Positions 48,095-60,419 of a stretch of DNA of 64,000 bases are shown in pieces (the stretch's first letter is position 1; each line of letters starts with the position of its first letter). Under the pieces are notes generated by a model that saw only the letters and a list, made by a program, of their open reading frames with translations, was not told the DNA's origin and did not search any database. The position numbers were made by a program, and so were the translations under genes. Source of the DNA: Psilocybe azurescens (taxonomy: Eukaryota; Basidiomycota; Agaricomycetes; Agaricales; Agrocybaceae); the NCBI GenBank assembly GCA_023853785.1, contig JAJIRX010000511.1, positions 1-64,000 on the forward strand, given 5' to 3'.

Positions 48095-48328
48095 GGGATA
48101 GTCAGAGTAGACAGTTACGGGATGGTTCTCATCTCGATTGCTGGACGATTATAAACACAAAAATTGGGCGGTAATCGTCTGAGCAACAATCATAATTGTT
48201 GTACAAATCTCCTGCCGCGAGTCGTGCAGGATTATGCGATTCTCGACTTTCTCACGATTCTCAGCTTTCATAATCGAATTCAGAATCGCTTTCAGAATCG
48301 TCCCGTAATCGTCTACTCTGACCGTCCC
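48095..48328. mobile_element. MITE with 34-bp inverted ends and TA target site
   Basis: GGGATAGTCAGAGTAGACAG and TTACGGGATGGTTCT at the left are matched in reverse complement at the right by AGAATCGTCCCGTAATCGTC and TACTCTGACCGTCCC. Both ends are bordered by TA (48093-48094 and 48329-48330). The 234-base element has no coding capacity. TA targets suggest Tc1/mariner family mobilisation. Confidence 0.78.
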
Positions 48329-48330
48329 TA

Positions 48331-49490
48331 TTATTACGTTCCATTCAGCTCAAGCCACTGAATGTGCACTTTTGAATTTTCAAGACAGGTATACAAGGCA
48401 TTACTTACCATGCATCATTCAATGATCAGAACTACAAACATGATTCATTAGGTTGGATATCGCGAAAAGCCTCAATCTTGAATCTACCATGGTCACCGAC
48501 TGTCGTTGGGGTCGGTGTCGAAATGGGATCATCGCGATCTGAGGAATGGTCAGTGTTCCCGTCTCTTGTATGACCAACTAAGTCCCAGTGGTCGGATGCC
48601 CCCTCAGCGGCATCGCCATCAGAACTAGGAGGCCTCGTTGGCTCTTAGAAAAATCTATCGGCATGGCCATCGACTTCGCTCTGATTTCTCATCGTAATTT
48701 TATTCACAATGCTGCACAATTGTTGCAGCCTAATAATAATTCAGATTTTCATACAGCATCAAGCACCGACTAAAGACAAGAGCAGAAGAAATTGCTATGC
48801 GACATGTTTCGCAACTGCATGACACCCCAGACCATATGTACTTGATCACGAAAACAAAGGCGAAGATAGTAGGATGACGGCGGATAACCGAGCTTGAAGA
48901 AAGCGTCTTCAATTTCAAAACCCCTCCACGTCCGCTATGGACTTGATGTCACGATTATCTATCGTCGAGGGCTCTCGTCCAGTGGGTGTAGTGCTAGTAC
49001 TGGCGCTATCCGATCTGGACATCTTCGTTTCGTTGACTTTAATTCTCAACTAAAAATTTAATCCATCAGCAACCAGTGTCGCTGCGCTTCGTTAACTTCG
49101 TGGGATACAGGGGCTTCGAAGGATGTGGAACGCACGGAAGTACACGCGGTCGGCTTGTCATGTTGTGAGGCGAAGTTTGATGGAGTAACGACTCGGACAA
49201 CACAGGCGCTCTCACAGCGCTCTCGTCACATGGACTCGTCAGACTGAAAGTAAGACGCGAGAGTCAGATGGATTTTGAATAGGTGAATTTGCTGCTCCGT
49301 GTGTGATTTTACCGTGTATGCGTGCGTACATGTGTGCGTTTGGGATGCGGTACGGGCTCATACGGTTAGTGGGACTGGTTTTGAGATTGGGAGAGAGGTT
49401 GAATTTGAAGCGGAGTGGGAAAGAGGGGTTCTGTTGAGAGAGAGCGTGGCGGATAGAGTGTACGTGTACGTGAGGAACTGGACGGACCTA
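48331..49490. other. No gene recognised
   Basis: Only short frames without motif. No repeat partner was found within the window. Confidence 0.35.
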
Positions 49491-49494
49491 GAGG

Positions 49495-49620
49495 CCTGTG
49501 GGGGCGTTGTTGATCTGGTTCGTCTAGGTGCGGGTCGCAGCGTTGAGGGGTTTGTGCACAATGGGTGCATTCGAAGACATTCGAGCTCGAGCTCGCATTT
49601 AAATGAGATATACGATGTGT
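49495..49620 (+). repeat. Downstream flank of the intact 7TM gene
   Basis: This is the partner of 34441-34570 in opposite orientation, sharing GTTGTTGATCTG, TCGAGCTCGAGCTCGCATTT and AAATGAGATATA-like text. It helps define the extent of the inverted duplication. Confidence 0.6.
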
Positions 49621-50238
49621 GAGTCAATAACTGGATTCTTGATGGTCAGATATTGAAATTTATACTACTCTAACCTGGCGATGCATTGTGTCAATAAATT
49701 CTAGCACAAGAGATGTATTCAGCTCCGGGAACTTGGGCGTCTAAAATCAGGACTCGCTTGCTAATGGTAAGAATCCTCCTGTCCATTTGTCTTTGTCGGG
49801 AACAGAGGGGCGCTACCAATATTTTACAACTACATTCTTAGCGGTTCTCACAGTTCAAAACTCCGGGATCGGGAGGATGTAGAATAGATTCTGAATAGAT
49901 AGGCGTCTAATGTGAGTCTGGATACATTGATCCTTTAAATTTCTCTGTCTATTTTGAAACAGAAGAATGATAGGATTACTCGTAAAAAATGATCATAGTT
50001 GTATGTCCTAGATATAGTTCACCTACAGGAGGGAAAATGAGAAAGATAAACATGTGATTAAGAAAGAGTGTAGAAACAATGAAGATGTTAAATAATTGAC
50101 AGATCGAATGTTGCTTCGACGTGTACCAATTATATAATGGTAATACAAGCCTAAAGAAAAGAAAAGGGAAAAGAGGAAGAAAAAATAATATGTCGGACGG
50201 ATCCGTCGTTGCCTGCTATTCCATTCGTGAAGTGCGTT

Positions 50239-51559
50239 TTAGACTTGAGTGTCCCCAAATGGGGCATCTGTGTTGGACTCTCTCTTCACTTCTGTCCCCG
50301 GTATCGGCTCCGCATCGTCTGTCTGAAATGAGACATTAACATCTCCTCCGGTGGCATTTCCACTGTGGCCGCTGCCACTCTTTTGCTGTGATCCAAATTG
50401 TAAGCCAGACATGTGAGTTATTGCGGGGGATGCAGCCGTGAGGTTGCGGTTTGTAGCAATTCTGGCAACAAGAATTGTTGGTGCCATCCCTGCTTCTAGG
50501 TTAGAGACACAGGATGTGCAGATCAGCATTAGAAGGTACGTACTGCAACAACAATGACAACTCCTTCAATGTAATAAACAGATTGTTCCATGGGAGACCC
50601 CAACACACCGAATGACGGAACAACAATGATGATGGCCTCGAGGAGGAGTACCAGTGAGTAAGCTGCAGCTGACTCGATTATCATCGTCATAATGCGGTTG
50701 AATACTCTCCTGGACAGTGAACCATGTATTTGGGAAGCGGAATGTATTTTGTACCCAATGAGAAATGTAGTAATCATAGTGGTACCCAGTGACACAAATA
50801 CCAGGGCACTGGTGATATTATTGGATAGAATAGCATTTGCCTCGCTGACTAGTTGACCAAATTTCACATTTAAAACAGTTTTTGTAACGAAGAGCCCTGC
50901 AATGACATGTCATTACTGGAAATGATCATGCTGAACTTTCATCCATGGCACTCACCGAATTCCGCAACTAAAAGCGTCAACGGAGCCGAAATCGCCCAGA
51001 AAATTTGTCCCCAGACGTGGTAGCATCTCCATATCTATCAACATGTTGATGAGAATTAAGTAACGGATCAACAATACTGACCAACCAATAGTCCGTCAGA
51101 AACAATGAATAAGGAATTGTGTAGAAAATCGCTGAGTACCCAGGTCCATCGAAGGCCGTCCACTGTTCCCAAAAGGATTGATTCGCGCGTGTCTCCATTT
51201 ATCACAACTACCCAATCAAGGTAGTACCATTCGACGATGAAGTACAGGAAACAAATCCAATACAGCACAGAAATGGCTGAAAGAACGATGCGACGATTCA
51301 ATTTGGCGGGCTTCTTGGATACTGTAGGACACATCGTTGACAATTTTCTTTTCAAGTTAATGGAAGAGCTCACTGTAAAGGTACATGGTACCTCCATATA
51401 CCATGGTGTAAATGCCTGACTCACGTAAGTTTGTGGTACTGTTATTCACAGAAGTGGAAATTTACCCATGAGAAAATTAAAAAGCATTGAACTATTGAGG
51501 TTGCCGCTAATTTCATTCTCTTGAGCTTTGACTGGGATTGGATTGTTAAGTGTGGACAT
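50239..51559 (-). CDS. 7TM-like membrane protein, intact copy
   Basis: Six exons can be joined without stops (51559-51466, 51415-51374, 51321-51086, 51034-50956, 50896-50540, 50492-50239), giving about 353 residues. The protein starts MSTLNNPIPVKAQENEISGN. It has about seven hydrophobic segments, including VLSAISVLYWICFLYFIV, FLHNSLFIVSDGLL, VFVSLGTTMITTFLIGY and SAAAYSLVLLLEAIIIVVPS. Signature text is SDGLLIWRCYHVWG and GMAPTILVARIA before a polar, Gly/Ser-rich tail. This matches a large membrane protein family of Agaricomycetes with unproven function, sometimes compared with receptors. The last intron could use alternative donor and acceptor sites. It is the functional-looking partner of the copy at 32940-34260. 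Confidence 0.85.
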
Positions 51560-51599
51560 GTTGAGATGTTTATATTAGAGCATCATCATCCTCCGAACC

Positions 51600-53635
51600 T
51601 TGTCTTTTATATTATTTGACAGTAGTATTCATGGTCTACGGTAATTCGGGAAGTAGTTTCGTTGTCTATTATTAACTCCATCTAGTAGATCAACATCATT
51701 CTTGAGCATCCAACTCCCAAGGCCAGGCGCGTCAACGAAGCTCCAGCTCCTTGATACAATGAATGAGTTGACGAGCCCGTGAATCAATCATTGGAGATAC
51801 TTTGATTGACGTGTACACACTCCACGACGTGATAATACTGCAACCTATTACAGTATACTGACGTTCCTTAGGTGAACATTTATGATACGGTAATTCCAAT
51901 CGAATTTAAGCTATAAAAAAAACTACATAGAACTAATTTAGACATTACAAAGTACCGAATTATCGAAAAATTAATGCAAGAAGTGTATGTAGATGGTGCA
52001 AAATATGGGATAAAGTGAGCAGTTCAAATGTTACATTGAGGTTCCTTGGGACAAGTGTGACCGCCGCGGACCAGCCATTCCGAGCACATCACCATCAATT
52101 GATTGCGATATCACCTTCCTCTTCTTCAACGTCCTCTCGTGTCACGCCTTCAGTTCTTCGTCAATTCTGCAGTCAAATTTTCATGGATTTTTTAATTTAA
52201 AGTGCATCTGAAAGGGGAAAAGCATGGCTAACATACTATGTAAACTATTTAACCAAAAATTCCTCAATGAAGCAATATTCCCTAAAAGAAAAGTGTGATG
52301 TACAAAAATAGCGACTTTTTTCATCTGATCCTGATCTACAGCCTGATTAACCCACTCAATGGGCTTTAAATTTAGATATGATATGTGATAGGATTGCATC
52401 TATAGGTCTGCCAAAAATAGAGGGGAACCAATAAAAATTGCGGTTGGAATTCTCGTTTGTCCCAAGGAACATCAGTATACTGTATGAGAGATAAATACGC
52501 ATTCTTCCCTATCTCAGTCTCACAGATGTAACAATAAGATGTACACCTGTCGTGGACCTCTCTGTCATTTCTGGCGGCCACGATGCACTCAGGTCCTTTC
52601 TTTCATATCTTTTCACTGCCCTGCGTTGCATTTGTATGATCTGTCTACATATACACCAAAATCGATTTTGTGAGGCTGTGCTGACGGACATTACAGATTA
52701 TGGCTCATCATTATCCAAAATCAGAAATCGTTGGGCCCGTGCATCTGCGCAGCCATGTAAGCTATATTTATATATCAACCCCTGGCACCTAAGACGATGT
52801 ACATATTAGCTAGTTAGATTAGTGCCCAGCACTATATACCGAATTCAATAAATACTGCATGTGGGGCGAAATTTAGTTTTGGGACCGCAATTTGGGAGTT
52901 TTAGACTCGCAAAATCGGCCGTCAGGATCTATTAATGAAATAGTATCCAATGGTACCGTTTGCGCTGGATTTGGTGGGCAATGCAGGGTGGATGGAGATA
53001 TGGGCAGCGGGATGACGTTTTTAAAAATAGACGCCTTCATCATAATTACTCGCCATCAATAGCCCTTGAAATTGATGGACTGTTACTAATATATTCAAAA
53101 AACAAATGATGCATTGTCATAATTGTTCGGACTCAATAAGTCTTCAAATTCATGGACCTCTTACTAATATGCTCTAGAACAGAAGAATGCTTTGTCATAA
53201 TTGTTCGGGATCAATGATCTTGAAATTGATGGACCTATACTCCAGAACACACTACTGTAATAGGTCGTTCTACACGCATGTTGCAGTCCAATTTCTGCGC
53301 ACATTAAGATTTGAGCTCCGCTTGAACGATGTCAGAAGTAATGCGAACTCCACGTCGTCCTTCCTCGACCAGAAGCACGTACTCTTGTCGGCGTCTGATT
53401 ACAATTTTCTTGATTACCAAAGTATGTGATATCCAACCTAGCTAATCTCCGCATTGTGACTACAGGACGATCACCGATTCTTATACATTTTATGACGACG
53501 ACCGTTCTGAGCAGAGTGGAACATTCTAGGGCTGGTGCGTTTGCTTGACCTTGGTTGGCGTATCATGTGCGGCTCAACCTGTTTTAAATGTGAGCTAGCA
53601 TATTGTGATCAGTGTTATTCAACTGAGTTCTGATG
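51600..53635. other. No gene recognised
   Basis: About 2 kb without motif. Two similar short segments near 53050 and 53110-53230 repeat the phrase TTGAAATTGATGGAC and TACTAATAT, a local imperfect tandem pattern of about 65-85 bases. Confidence 0.4.
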
Positions 53636-55738
53636 AGCCATGGCCGCTGGATCGTCCGATTACATCCACTCGACCTCGATCGGCAGCATCGTTACCCTTC
53701 CACTTCACCGAGCTTTCGACCATTGCCGTCACTATTCATAATAATCACCAACTCTGTCCATCAATATCTTCCCTCTTCACCATATATGGCTTCTACTGCT
53801 CGAATGCGAACAGTCATGACGTGCAAGCAGAGGCGGAATTGACAACGAACCACCGTGCATTTCCGTTTGCTCCCATCCCTTGTCCTTGCAAATGTACATT
53901 CTCTCACGTGGCTGGAGGTATCGTCTACACGATTGGAGTCATCAGACAGAATAATCCTGTTTAACCCCGTCATTCATGACTTATTTCTACCAGAGCTCAC
54001 TCCCCCCCTTTTCCCTGCATGAAGTTGCCCCGCGCATCATCTAACTGCGCTTAGCGGTAGCATTAGAACGTCCCGACTCCCTTCCCGCAACACAGTCCAA
54101 AGCGTGTACAGTGTCGGCATGCGGCATCTCTGTCTTTCGAGACGAGCATGAACTGAACTTCGATCTCGTAAGCTGTGTGGGACGGGGGTCGAGCTGGGCT
54201 ATGTATCGAGTGTGACGATTGAGATTTATTCTGGACTATAGGAAGAGTTTTGTTGCGTTTCTCCCTTTTTTCACCTGTATCAAGCGACATTGAAGTGCAT
54301 ATATTGACATTTTGATGCAGATTGCCGAGTTCCTTCTTTCTCTACTCATGTTCGTCTTTCCCTGCGATGCGTCCAAAAGATGCTGCATCGACTGTGACGT
54401 CGGGACATGGTTTTCCGCAATTCATACGACCATTTACATCATCTACGGTGTCGATCACGCCTCCGTTGATCCCGTCACCAGAATTACCATCTCTTTCGTC
54501 TCCTTCCACATGCACCCACTTCATCGGCAGCCATACTCACGTCCACCTTTCCACATCCACCGCCACGTCCACCGTCCCCCATATTCTCAGCTCTGTTTCG
54601 ACCTCTGTGAGTTGCTTCTATAAGGATCAGCTTAAGGCTTACTTCTCGCATTTCTGTAACGTTACACGGTTGCACGTTTCACGAAATGATAGGCGCAGTT
54701 CATTTTTCTGATTGATAGAAAACCATTCTAATCAGAAACATTGTCTAGACTGGTACATCGAAGCATTACGGATTCATCGAGTTTGATTCATTAGCTGTGC
54801 CAAATTTGTTACCGAGACCAACATGACAATTTGATCGACTAGGCTGAAGCCAATGTCGGATTTGAACTAGATCAACGTGGCCAGAACGAGGCTCAAGTTT
54901 GCATAGCCAGAGGTTTGAAAGATGTACAGAAACTTTCCCAGATACATGTCTTCTTTAGAAGGTGCAATGAGAAGCACAGCCCAATAACTAACAAATGGAA
55001 GAATTTTTGATAAATGCAGTTCAATTTAATGATGGCGACAGCTCACTGTTTCCAGGATGTTCTGGGCATAAATTTCGATTCGAACATTGAGACGACAAAT
55101 GGCAACTACACATAACGTAGTATATGGCTTGAAAACTACTCGAGAGTGTGCATACCCCGATACCCCATGACCGACGTGAGGTAATGAATTTGATAAAGGA
55201 AAATAGACAAACGCTGATGTCTTGAAAATTGTTCTGGTGGTCTCGTGTATTCTTCCGACTGGAAGTTATTTAAGAGCTCACAGGCAGCTGAAATGATGCT
55301 ATTTTGGGAATCGTGCGACCGATTTCATGTGATTGGCAATTGATAGGCGTCTATCAGCATCCTCGATCTTTATCTTGAGATAGTCTGTCACGGTCTGTCA
55401 CTGCTTTGTCACCCCCGTGTCGCACGGCTCCAGGCGCTTACATCGGTCACCCCAGAAACCGCAGTGTGGGCTGTATCCAGTGGTCCAATAAGATGTCGTA
55501 TCTAAACTTGTCCCGCATATTTATCTAGAGATTACCAACGCATTAGACAGCAGTTATGAGTGCCTACCTCTAAATGGGACAATCCCAACCAAAAGACTCC
55601 GTTACCCGTTCTCCTCTCCTGCAACATACGCTGCCGGGCGCCTATATCGCTCTACTCACATTCCTACACGACTTTATGTATACAGTATAAAATTTATGAG
55701 GCCTGGTATCACACCACTGACGATGTACACATTAATCG

Positions 55739-56173
55739 TCATAACGTAACCCTTATGTGTCTTGTATCTATCACTGTCGCCGTCCACAGAGCTGTAGGGA
55801 TAAAAGAAGACCTCTGTAACCGGATCTCCTCGGAAAATCGCATGCTCTGACTGCTCGAGGGAACAGATGCCCTGTAGTCTGTTTTTCCATGCCGAACAAA
55901 CCAAGTTAAATGTGTGATGAGAATTGAGCGTGAAACGTTCATGAGATTGTCTGGACCTGTGTAATAAGAGCTATCGAAGCCAACAGGAGTTTGTCCTTTC
56001 CGGCGTCTTTTCCCACTTGAAGCTTCTGCAAGTTCACATTGCACGGTACTTTCTGTGTCCGTGGCACCCAATTTTGAACAAGTTGTTATATTTAGCTGAC
56101 TGGTATGTCCTGACATGTGAAGTCGATTCAGAATGGAAGGGTCAACAGGCATGACTACAATGAAGCTATACAT
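55739..56173 (-). CDS. Hypothetical 144-residue protein, left arm
   Basis: The frame starts MYSFIVVMPVDPSILNRLHM and is open to VTL. I do not recognise it: there is no signal peptide, membrane segment or motif, apart from a basic GKRRRKGQ stretch near residue 54. Its translation is identical to the right-arm copy at 59985-60419. That follows from the DNA identity and is not proof of coding. It is transcribed away from the secreted protein gene, with about 590 bases between the starts. Confidence 0.4.
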   Translation of the reverse strand: MYSFIVVMPVDPSILNRLHMSGHTSQLNITTCSKLGATDTESTVQCELAEASSGKRRRKGQTPVGFDSSYYTGPDNLMNVSRSILITHLTWFVRHGKTDYRASVPSSSQSMRFSEEIRLQRSSFIPTALWTATVIDTRHIRVTL

Positions 56174-56652
56174 TCATCAAAACGATTCTTAACTGACTAT
56201 AGTGACGGCCGTGAACCTCGCGTGAACTTGAGAAGAAGAGAAACGCTAAGATATCCTGTTCGTGTGGCTTAAGGCTTGAGCCTGGTCACTCTCTCGCAAC
56301 CGTGTTAACAGGCACCTGGAATCGACAGTCATCTGGTGCTATGAATATGAATCAGTCGAACTTGACATCTGGAACAGGGACAAACAATGGCTTTGTGTGT
56401 ACACGAACAAAGCAGCGTTTTTATCTATTAGCAGTGAGCATCATAAAAATAAGATGAGTTCTGGGAAGAAAACCAGAGTGTGAAAGTTTTGGATGCAAGC
56501 CTCGTCAAAAATGTACACAGGCGTTTCTAGCTGCCCGGTATTTTTAATAGATCTGTCAAGCTCACCCAACTGTCACGATTCGGCGTTTTTAAGCACAAAA
56601 TGTTGCGCAGAAAGCCGTTCCAAGAAATTCAGAGATGCGAAGGGGATTGCAG

Positions 56653-56660
56653 TATATAAA
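56653..56660 (+). promoter_or_regulatory. TATA box of secreted protein gene, left arm
   Basis: TATATAAA lies about 100 bases before the ATG at 56759. The same box is present in mirror position in the right arm. Confidence 0.6.
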
Positions 56661-56758
56661 CTCAAGCCAACCGTCACTTATCTTCAGTTCACTGAATCAT
56701 TCTAAGGACTCTCCCAAAGATAAAGAACAATTTCAAATCAAATTATCGCATAACGACA

Positions 56759-57303
56759 ATGTTTTCCAAGGCCGTCTTCACCAATGTACTCGCAGTGGTC
56801 GCAATGATCACCATTGCAAGTGCTATACCCACCTCCAATGTCTTCGGGGAGAGAGCAGTAGTGCGTTGATTTTTTCCCCAACTTTATCAGGTCTTTCAAC
56901 TAAATACAATTGATTATAACAGAGTGCCACTCCGAACGTGGAAGTGTGTACTGGGAACATCGGGACAGGATGCGTGAACATCCCTGTCGGCTCCGACGCC
57001 TGCATCAACTTCACTGGCGGGCTCAGCTTCCTCGACAAGGAATCGTCAGCTGTCGTTGTCCCAGGTGGTTTTGTGTGCAGTTTCTTCGCGTACGTGCCTA
57101 TTTCTTTGTCGCCTTATAGTGCATGTTGGTCTGATACTAGGATTTGAAATTTAAGTGACGCCGGTTGCTTGGCTCCTCAAGGGGGCGCGGGCCAGGTGGT
57201 CTTGCAAGGCGGATCTTGGAGCTTCCTAAAGCCGGTTCCTGGAACTGCTGGGAATGTCAACTTTAACGACCAAGCAAGCTCATTCAGCTGCAGCCCAGTT
57301 TAG
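56759..57303 (+). CDS. Small secreted six-cysteine protein, left arm
   Basis: Three exons (56759-56857 or 56860, 56923-57089, 57156-57303) give 137-138 residues. A signal peptide of about 22 residues (MFSKAVFTNVLAVVAMITIA) is followed by a mature part with six cysteines in the pattern VCTGNIGTGC, DAC, GFVC, AGC and FSC. The text INFTGGLSFLDKESS, VVVPGGFVC and WSFLKPVPGTAGNVNFND is typical of small secreted proteins found in many copies in Agaricomycetes. The Cys and Gly pattern recalls a beta/gamma-crystallin-like fold, which is inference. It has too few cysteines and the wrong spacing for a hydrophobin. It faces its twin across the palindrome spacer. Confidence 0.85.
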
Positions 57304-57511
57304 TTTTGCATTGTACCTTCGTTAAGTGTGGTATTGAAGGATCTACGAGCAGATTTATAAGAAATATAACACCAATGTTTAGTTTCAATGCAACAGTAGC
57401 CAGTGTCCATTACAATCAGCTTTATTGTGCAGTATTTTCTCTAATCAGAAGTCGTGCATTAGGGTCCAGAACATCAGAGTAGTGAACATCACGCATGACC
57501 CCCGGTTCACC

Positions 57512-58646
57512 GCTTCAAACAGCTATAACGCCAACTACATTTGCTAACCGAAGTCGTACATTAAACGAAGTCCCGGATGGACGAATAGTTTGGTAATAGC
57601 ACTGAATCTCTGAAAGTTGATGTGTACGGCTTTTTCCCTGGTGCACAAAGAATGGAGCAAAGCCTATGAGTTCAGAACTTGCTATTGGACCATAGCACTA
57701 ATAAGCTATGATCAAGCTTAGCATCAATACCCGTTAACGATGGCGAGTTTTGCTTTACTAGAACAATTTAAATAGAGGTGACATGGGCGCAGAATAATGA
57801 CAATAGAAAGTCGTCGCTCATGTTGTCAGTCAATAGATCGACATCCAGAGTTACAGTAAACCAATCAGATATATGAGCCATTTGTGCAGTTACTGCCCCG
57901 ACGCTACAGTTGCAGTGTCCAACAACAAAGTAAGAGGCACTTGCTAACGCCATAGCGATATGGCCATGTCTGAATATCAGGATGGACTCATAATGGATGG
58001 ATCCCTTGTTGGTGATTCGCGTTTGGGTGTGAATCCGGAACTTTGTATATAATGCTCCAGAGAGATGTGAAGACGTTGATTTATTGGTGAATGGGTATGA
58101 GGATGTTCGTAGGACAGTGGTACACCGACAGGTTTATTCCGACGATGTGTACGCTGGAAGGAATGTCTCTGCTCACGTCCGTTGTTTTTACCTCGATCCA
58201 CAGGATCTAATTCCATGCGTACCTCTTGTTTCGAGATGTGGATAACACTCACAGATAGGTAAGGATCTGCAACTCGTCAAAAAATACGTCGATTTGGTTC
58301 TAACATGTGTCTCGTATGACATTTTTATCATGACGACGCACTTATCGGAGTACCACCATGGAGGAGCCTGTCATCCGTGCACCCATCTTGCCATTATACT
58401 TTCAGCTCTCGAATGGCTATACACTTCTGCTGGGTTTCATTGATTTGTAAACCGGTCAAGTTGCAAATTCAAGTTGGAACACAAATATATACTTTAATTA
58501 TTGAGTCCTCGTGTCGAAGTTTGGTCATAGCTGCAGATATAATTTCCAATCACATATTAAGGGTATATACAGCTCGTTTCCAGTCTTCTCCTTCCTTATT
58601 GAAGCAGCTATCAAGTCATTTAATCCAAAATCTCCGTAAGTGCTTT
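57512..58646. other. Palindrome spacer
   Basis: About 1135 bases of single-copy sequence between the two arms. It has only short frames and no recognised gene. Its presence would allow the arms to be carried as an inverted repeat without a fully symmetrical centre. Confidence 0.6.
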
Positions 58647-58854
58647 ACCTCGCCGGGGGTCATGCGTGATGTTCACTACTCTGATGTTCTGGACCCTAAT
58701 GCACGACTTCTGATCAGAAAAAATACAGCATAATAAAGCTGATTGTAATGGACACTGGCTACTGTTGCATTGAAACTAAACATTGGTGTTATATTTCTTA
58801 TAAATCTGCTCGTAGATCCTTCAATACCACACTTAACGAAGGTACAATGCAAAA

Positions 58855-59399
58855 CTAAACTGGGCTGCAGCTGAATGAGCTTGCTTGGTCGTTAAAGTTG
58901 ACATTCCCAGCGGTTCCAGGAACCGGCTTTAGGAAGCTCCAAGATCCGCCTTGCAAGACCACCTGGCCCGCGCCCCCTTGAGGAGCCAAGCAACCGGCGT
59001 CACTTAAATTTCAAATCCTAGTATCAGACCAACATGCACTATAAGGCGACAAAGAAATAGGCACGTACGCGAAGAAACTGCACACAAAACCACCTGGGAC
59101 AACGACGGCTGACGATTCCTTGTCGAGGAAGCTGAGCCCGCCAGTGAAGTTGATGCAGGCGTCGGAGCCGACAGGGATGTTCACGCATCCTGTCCCGATG
59201 TTCCCAGTACACACTTCCACGTTCGGAGTGGCACTCTGTTATAATCGATCGTATTTAGTTGAAAGACCTGATAAAGTTGGGGAAAAAATCAACGCACTAC
59301 TGCTCTCTCCCCGAAGACATTGGAGGTGGGTATAGCACTAGCAATGGTAATCATTGCGACCACTGCGAGTACGTTGGTGAAGACGGCCTTGGAAAACAT
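58855..59399 (-). CDS. Small secreted six-cysteine protein, right arm
   Basis: This gene is the inverted twin of 56759-57303 with the same three exons and intron positions. Silent differences are visible in the signal peptide region (for example AAC for AAT and ATT for ATC). Intron 1 also differs at a few bases. The encoded protein appears the same. Both copies are complete, so gene dose is doubled. The two genes run towards each other. Confidence 0.85.
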
Positions 59400-59497
59400 T
59401 GTCGTTATGCGATAATTTGATTTGAAATTGTTCTTTATCTTTGGGAGAGTCCTTAGAATGATTCAGTTAACTGAAGATAAGTGACGGTTGGCTTGAG

Positions 59498-59505
59498 TTT
59501 ATATA
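59498..59505 (-). promoter_or_regulatory. TATA box of secreted protein gene, right arm
   Basis: TATATAAA on the minus strand sits about 100 bases before the ATG at 59399, exactly mirroring the left arm. Confidence 0.6.
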
Positions 59506-59984
59506 CTGCAATCCCCTTCGCATCTCTGAATTTCTTGGAACGGCTTTCTGCGCAACATTTTGTGCTTAAAAAACGCCGAATCGTGACAGTTGGGCGAGCT
59601 TGACAGATCTATTAAAAACACCCGGCAGCTAGAAACGCCTGTGTACATTTTTGACGAGGCTTGCATCCGAAAATTTCACACTTCGGATTTCTTTCCAGAA
59701 CTCATTTTATTTTATGATGCTCACTGGTAATAGATAAAAACGCCGCTTGGCTCGTGTACACACAAAGCCATTGTTTGTCCCTGTTCCAGATGTCAAGTTC
59801 GACTGATTCATATTCATAGCACCAGATGACTGTCGATTCCAGGTGCCTGTTAACACGGTTGCGAGAGAGTGACCAGGCTCAAGCCTTAAGCCACACGAAC
59901 AGGATATCTTAGCGTTTCTCTTCTTCTCAAGTTCACGCGAGGTTCACGGCCGTCACTATAGTCAGTTAAGAATCGTTTTGATGA

Positions 59985-60419
59985 ATGTATAGCTTCATTG
60001 TAGTCATGCCTGTTGACCCTTCCATTCTGAATCGACTTCACATGTCAGGACATACCAGTCAGCTAAATATAACAACTTGTTCAAAATTGGGTGCCACGGA
60101 CACAGAAAGTACCGTGCAATGTGAACTTGCAGAAGCTTCAAGTGGGAAAAGACGCCGGAAAGGACAAACTCCTGTTGGCTTCGATAGCTCTTATTACACA
60201 GGTCCAGACAATCTCATGAACGTTTCACGCTCAATTCTCATCACACATTTAACTTGGTTTGTTCGGCATGGAAAAACAGACTACAGGGCATCTGTTCCCT
60301 CGAGCAGTCAGAGCATGCGATTTTCCGAGGAGATCCGGTTACAGAGGTCTTCTTTTATCCCTACAGCTCTGTGGACGGCGACAGTGATAGATACAAGACA
60401 CATAAGGGTTACGTTATGA
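59985..60419 (+). CDS. Hypothetical 144-residue protein, right arm
   Basis: This frame has the same translation as 55739-56173 on the opposite arm. The function is unknown and no motif is seen. It could be a real small gene divergently placed from the secreted protein gene, or merely an open frame kept by the recent arm identity. Confidence 0.4.
   Translation: MYSFIVVMPVDPSILNRLHMSGHTSQLNITTCSKLGATDTESTVQCELAEASSGKRRRKGQTPVGFDSSYYTGPDNLMNVSRSILITHLTWFVRHGKTDYRASVPSSSQSMRFSEEIRLQRSSFIPTALWTATVIDTRHIRVTL

Larger units (their letters stand above)
53640..57511. repeat. Left arm of large palindrome
   Basis: The arm is the reverse complement of 58647-62510, with matching positions adding up to about 116158. 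The inner part (about 55450-57511) is almost identical to its partner. The outer part (53640-55450) is recognisably homologous but carries many substitutions and small gaps. It contains one hypothetical frame and one secreted protein gene. Confidence 0.93.

Noticed and set aside
53605..54711. Open frames in the outer left arm that resemble frames in the outer right arm
   Set aside because: The resemblance follows from the palindrome. The frames change phase between arms and show no domain, so they are not called as genes.
56759..57303. Hydrophobin gene
   Set aside because: A hydrophobin needs eight cysteines with a CC doublet pattern; this protein has six and no CC pair.
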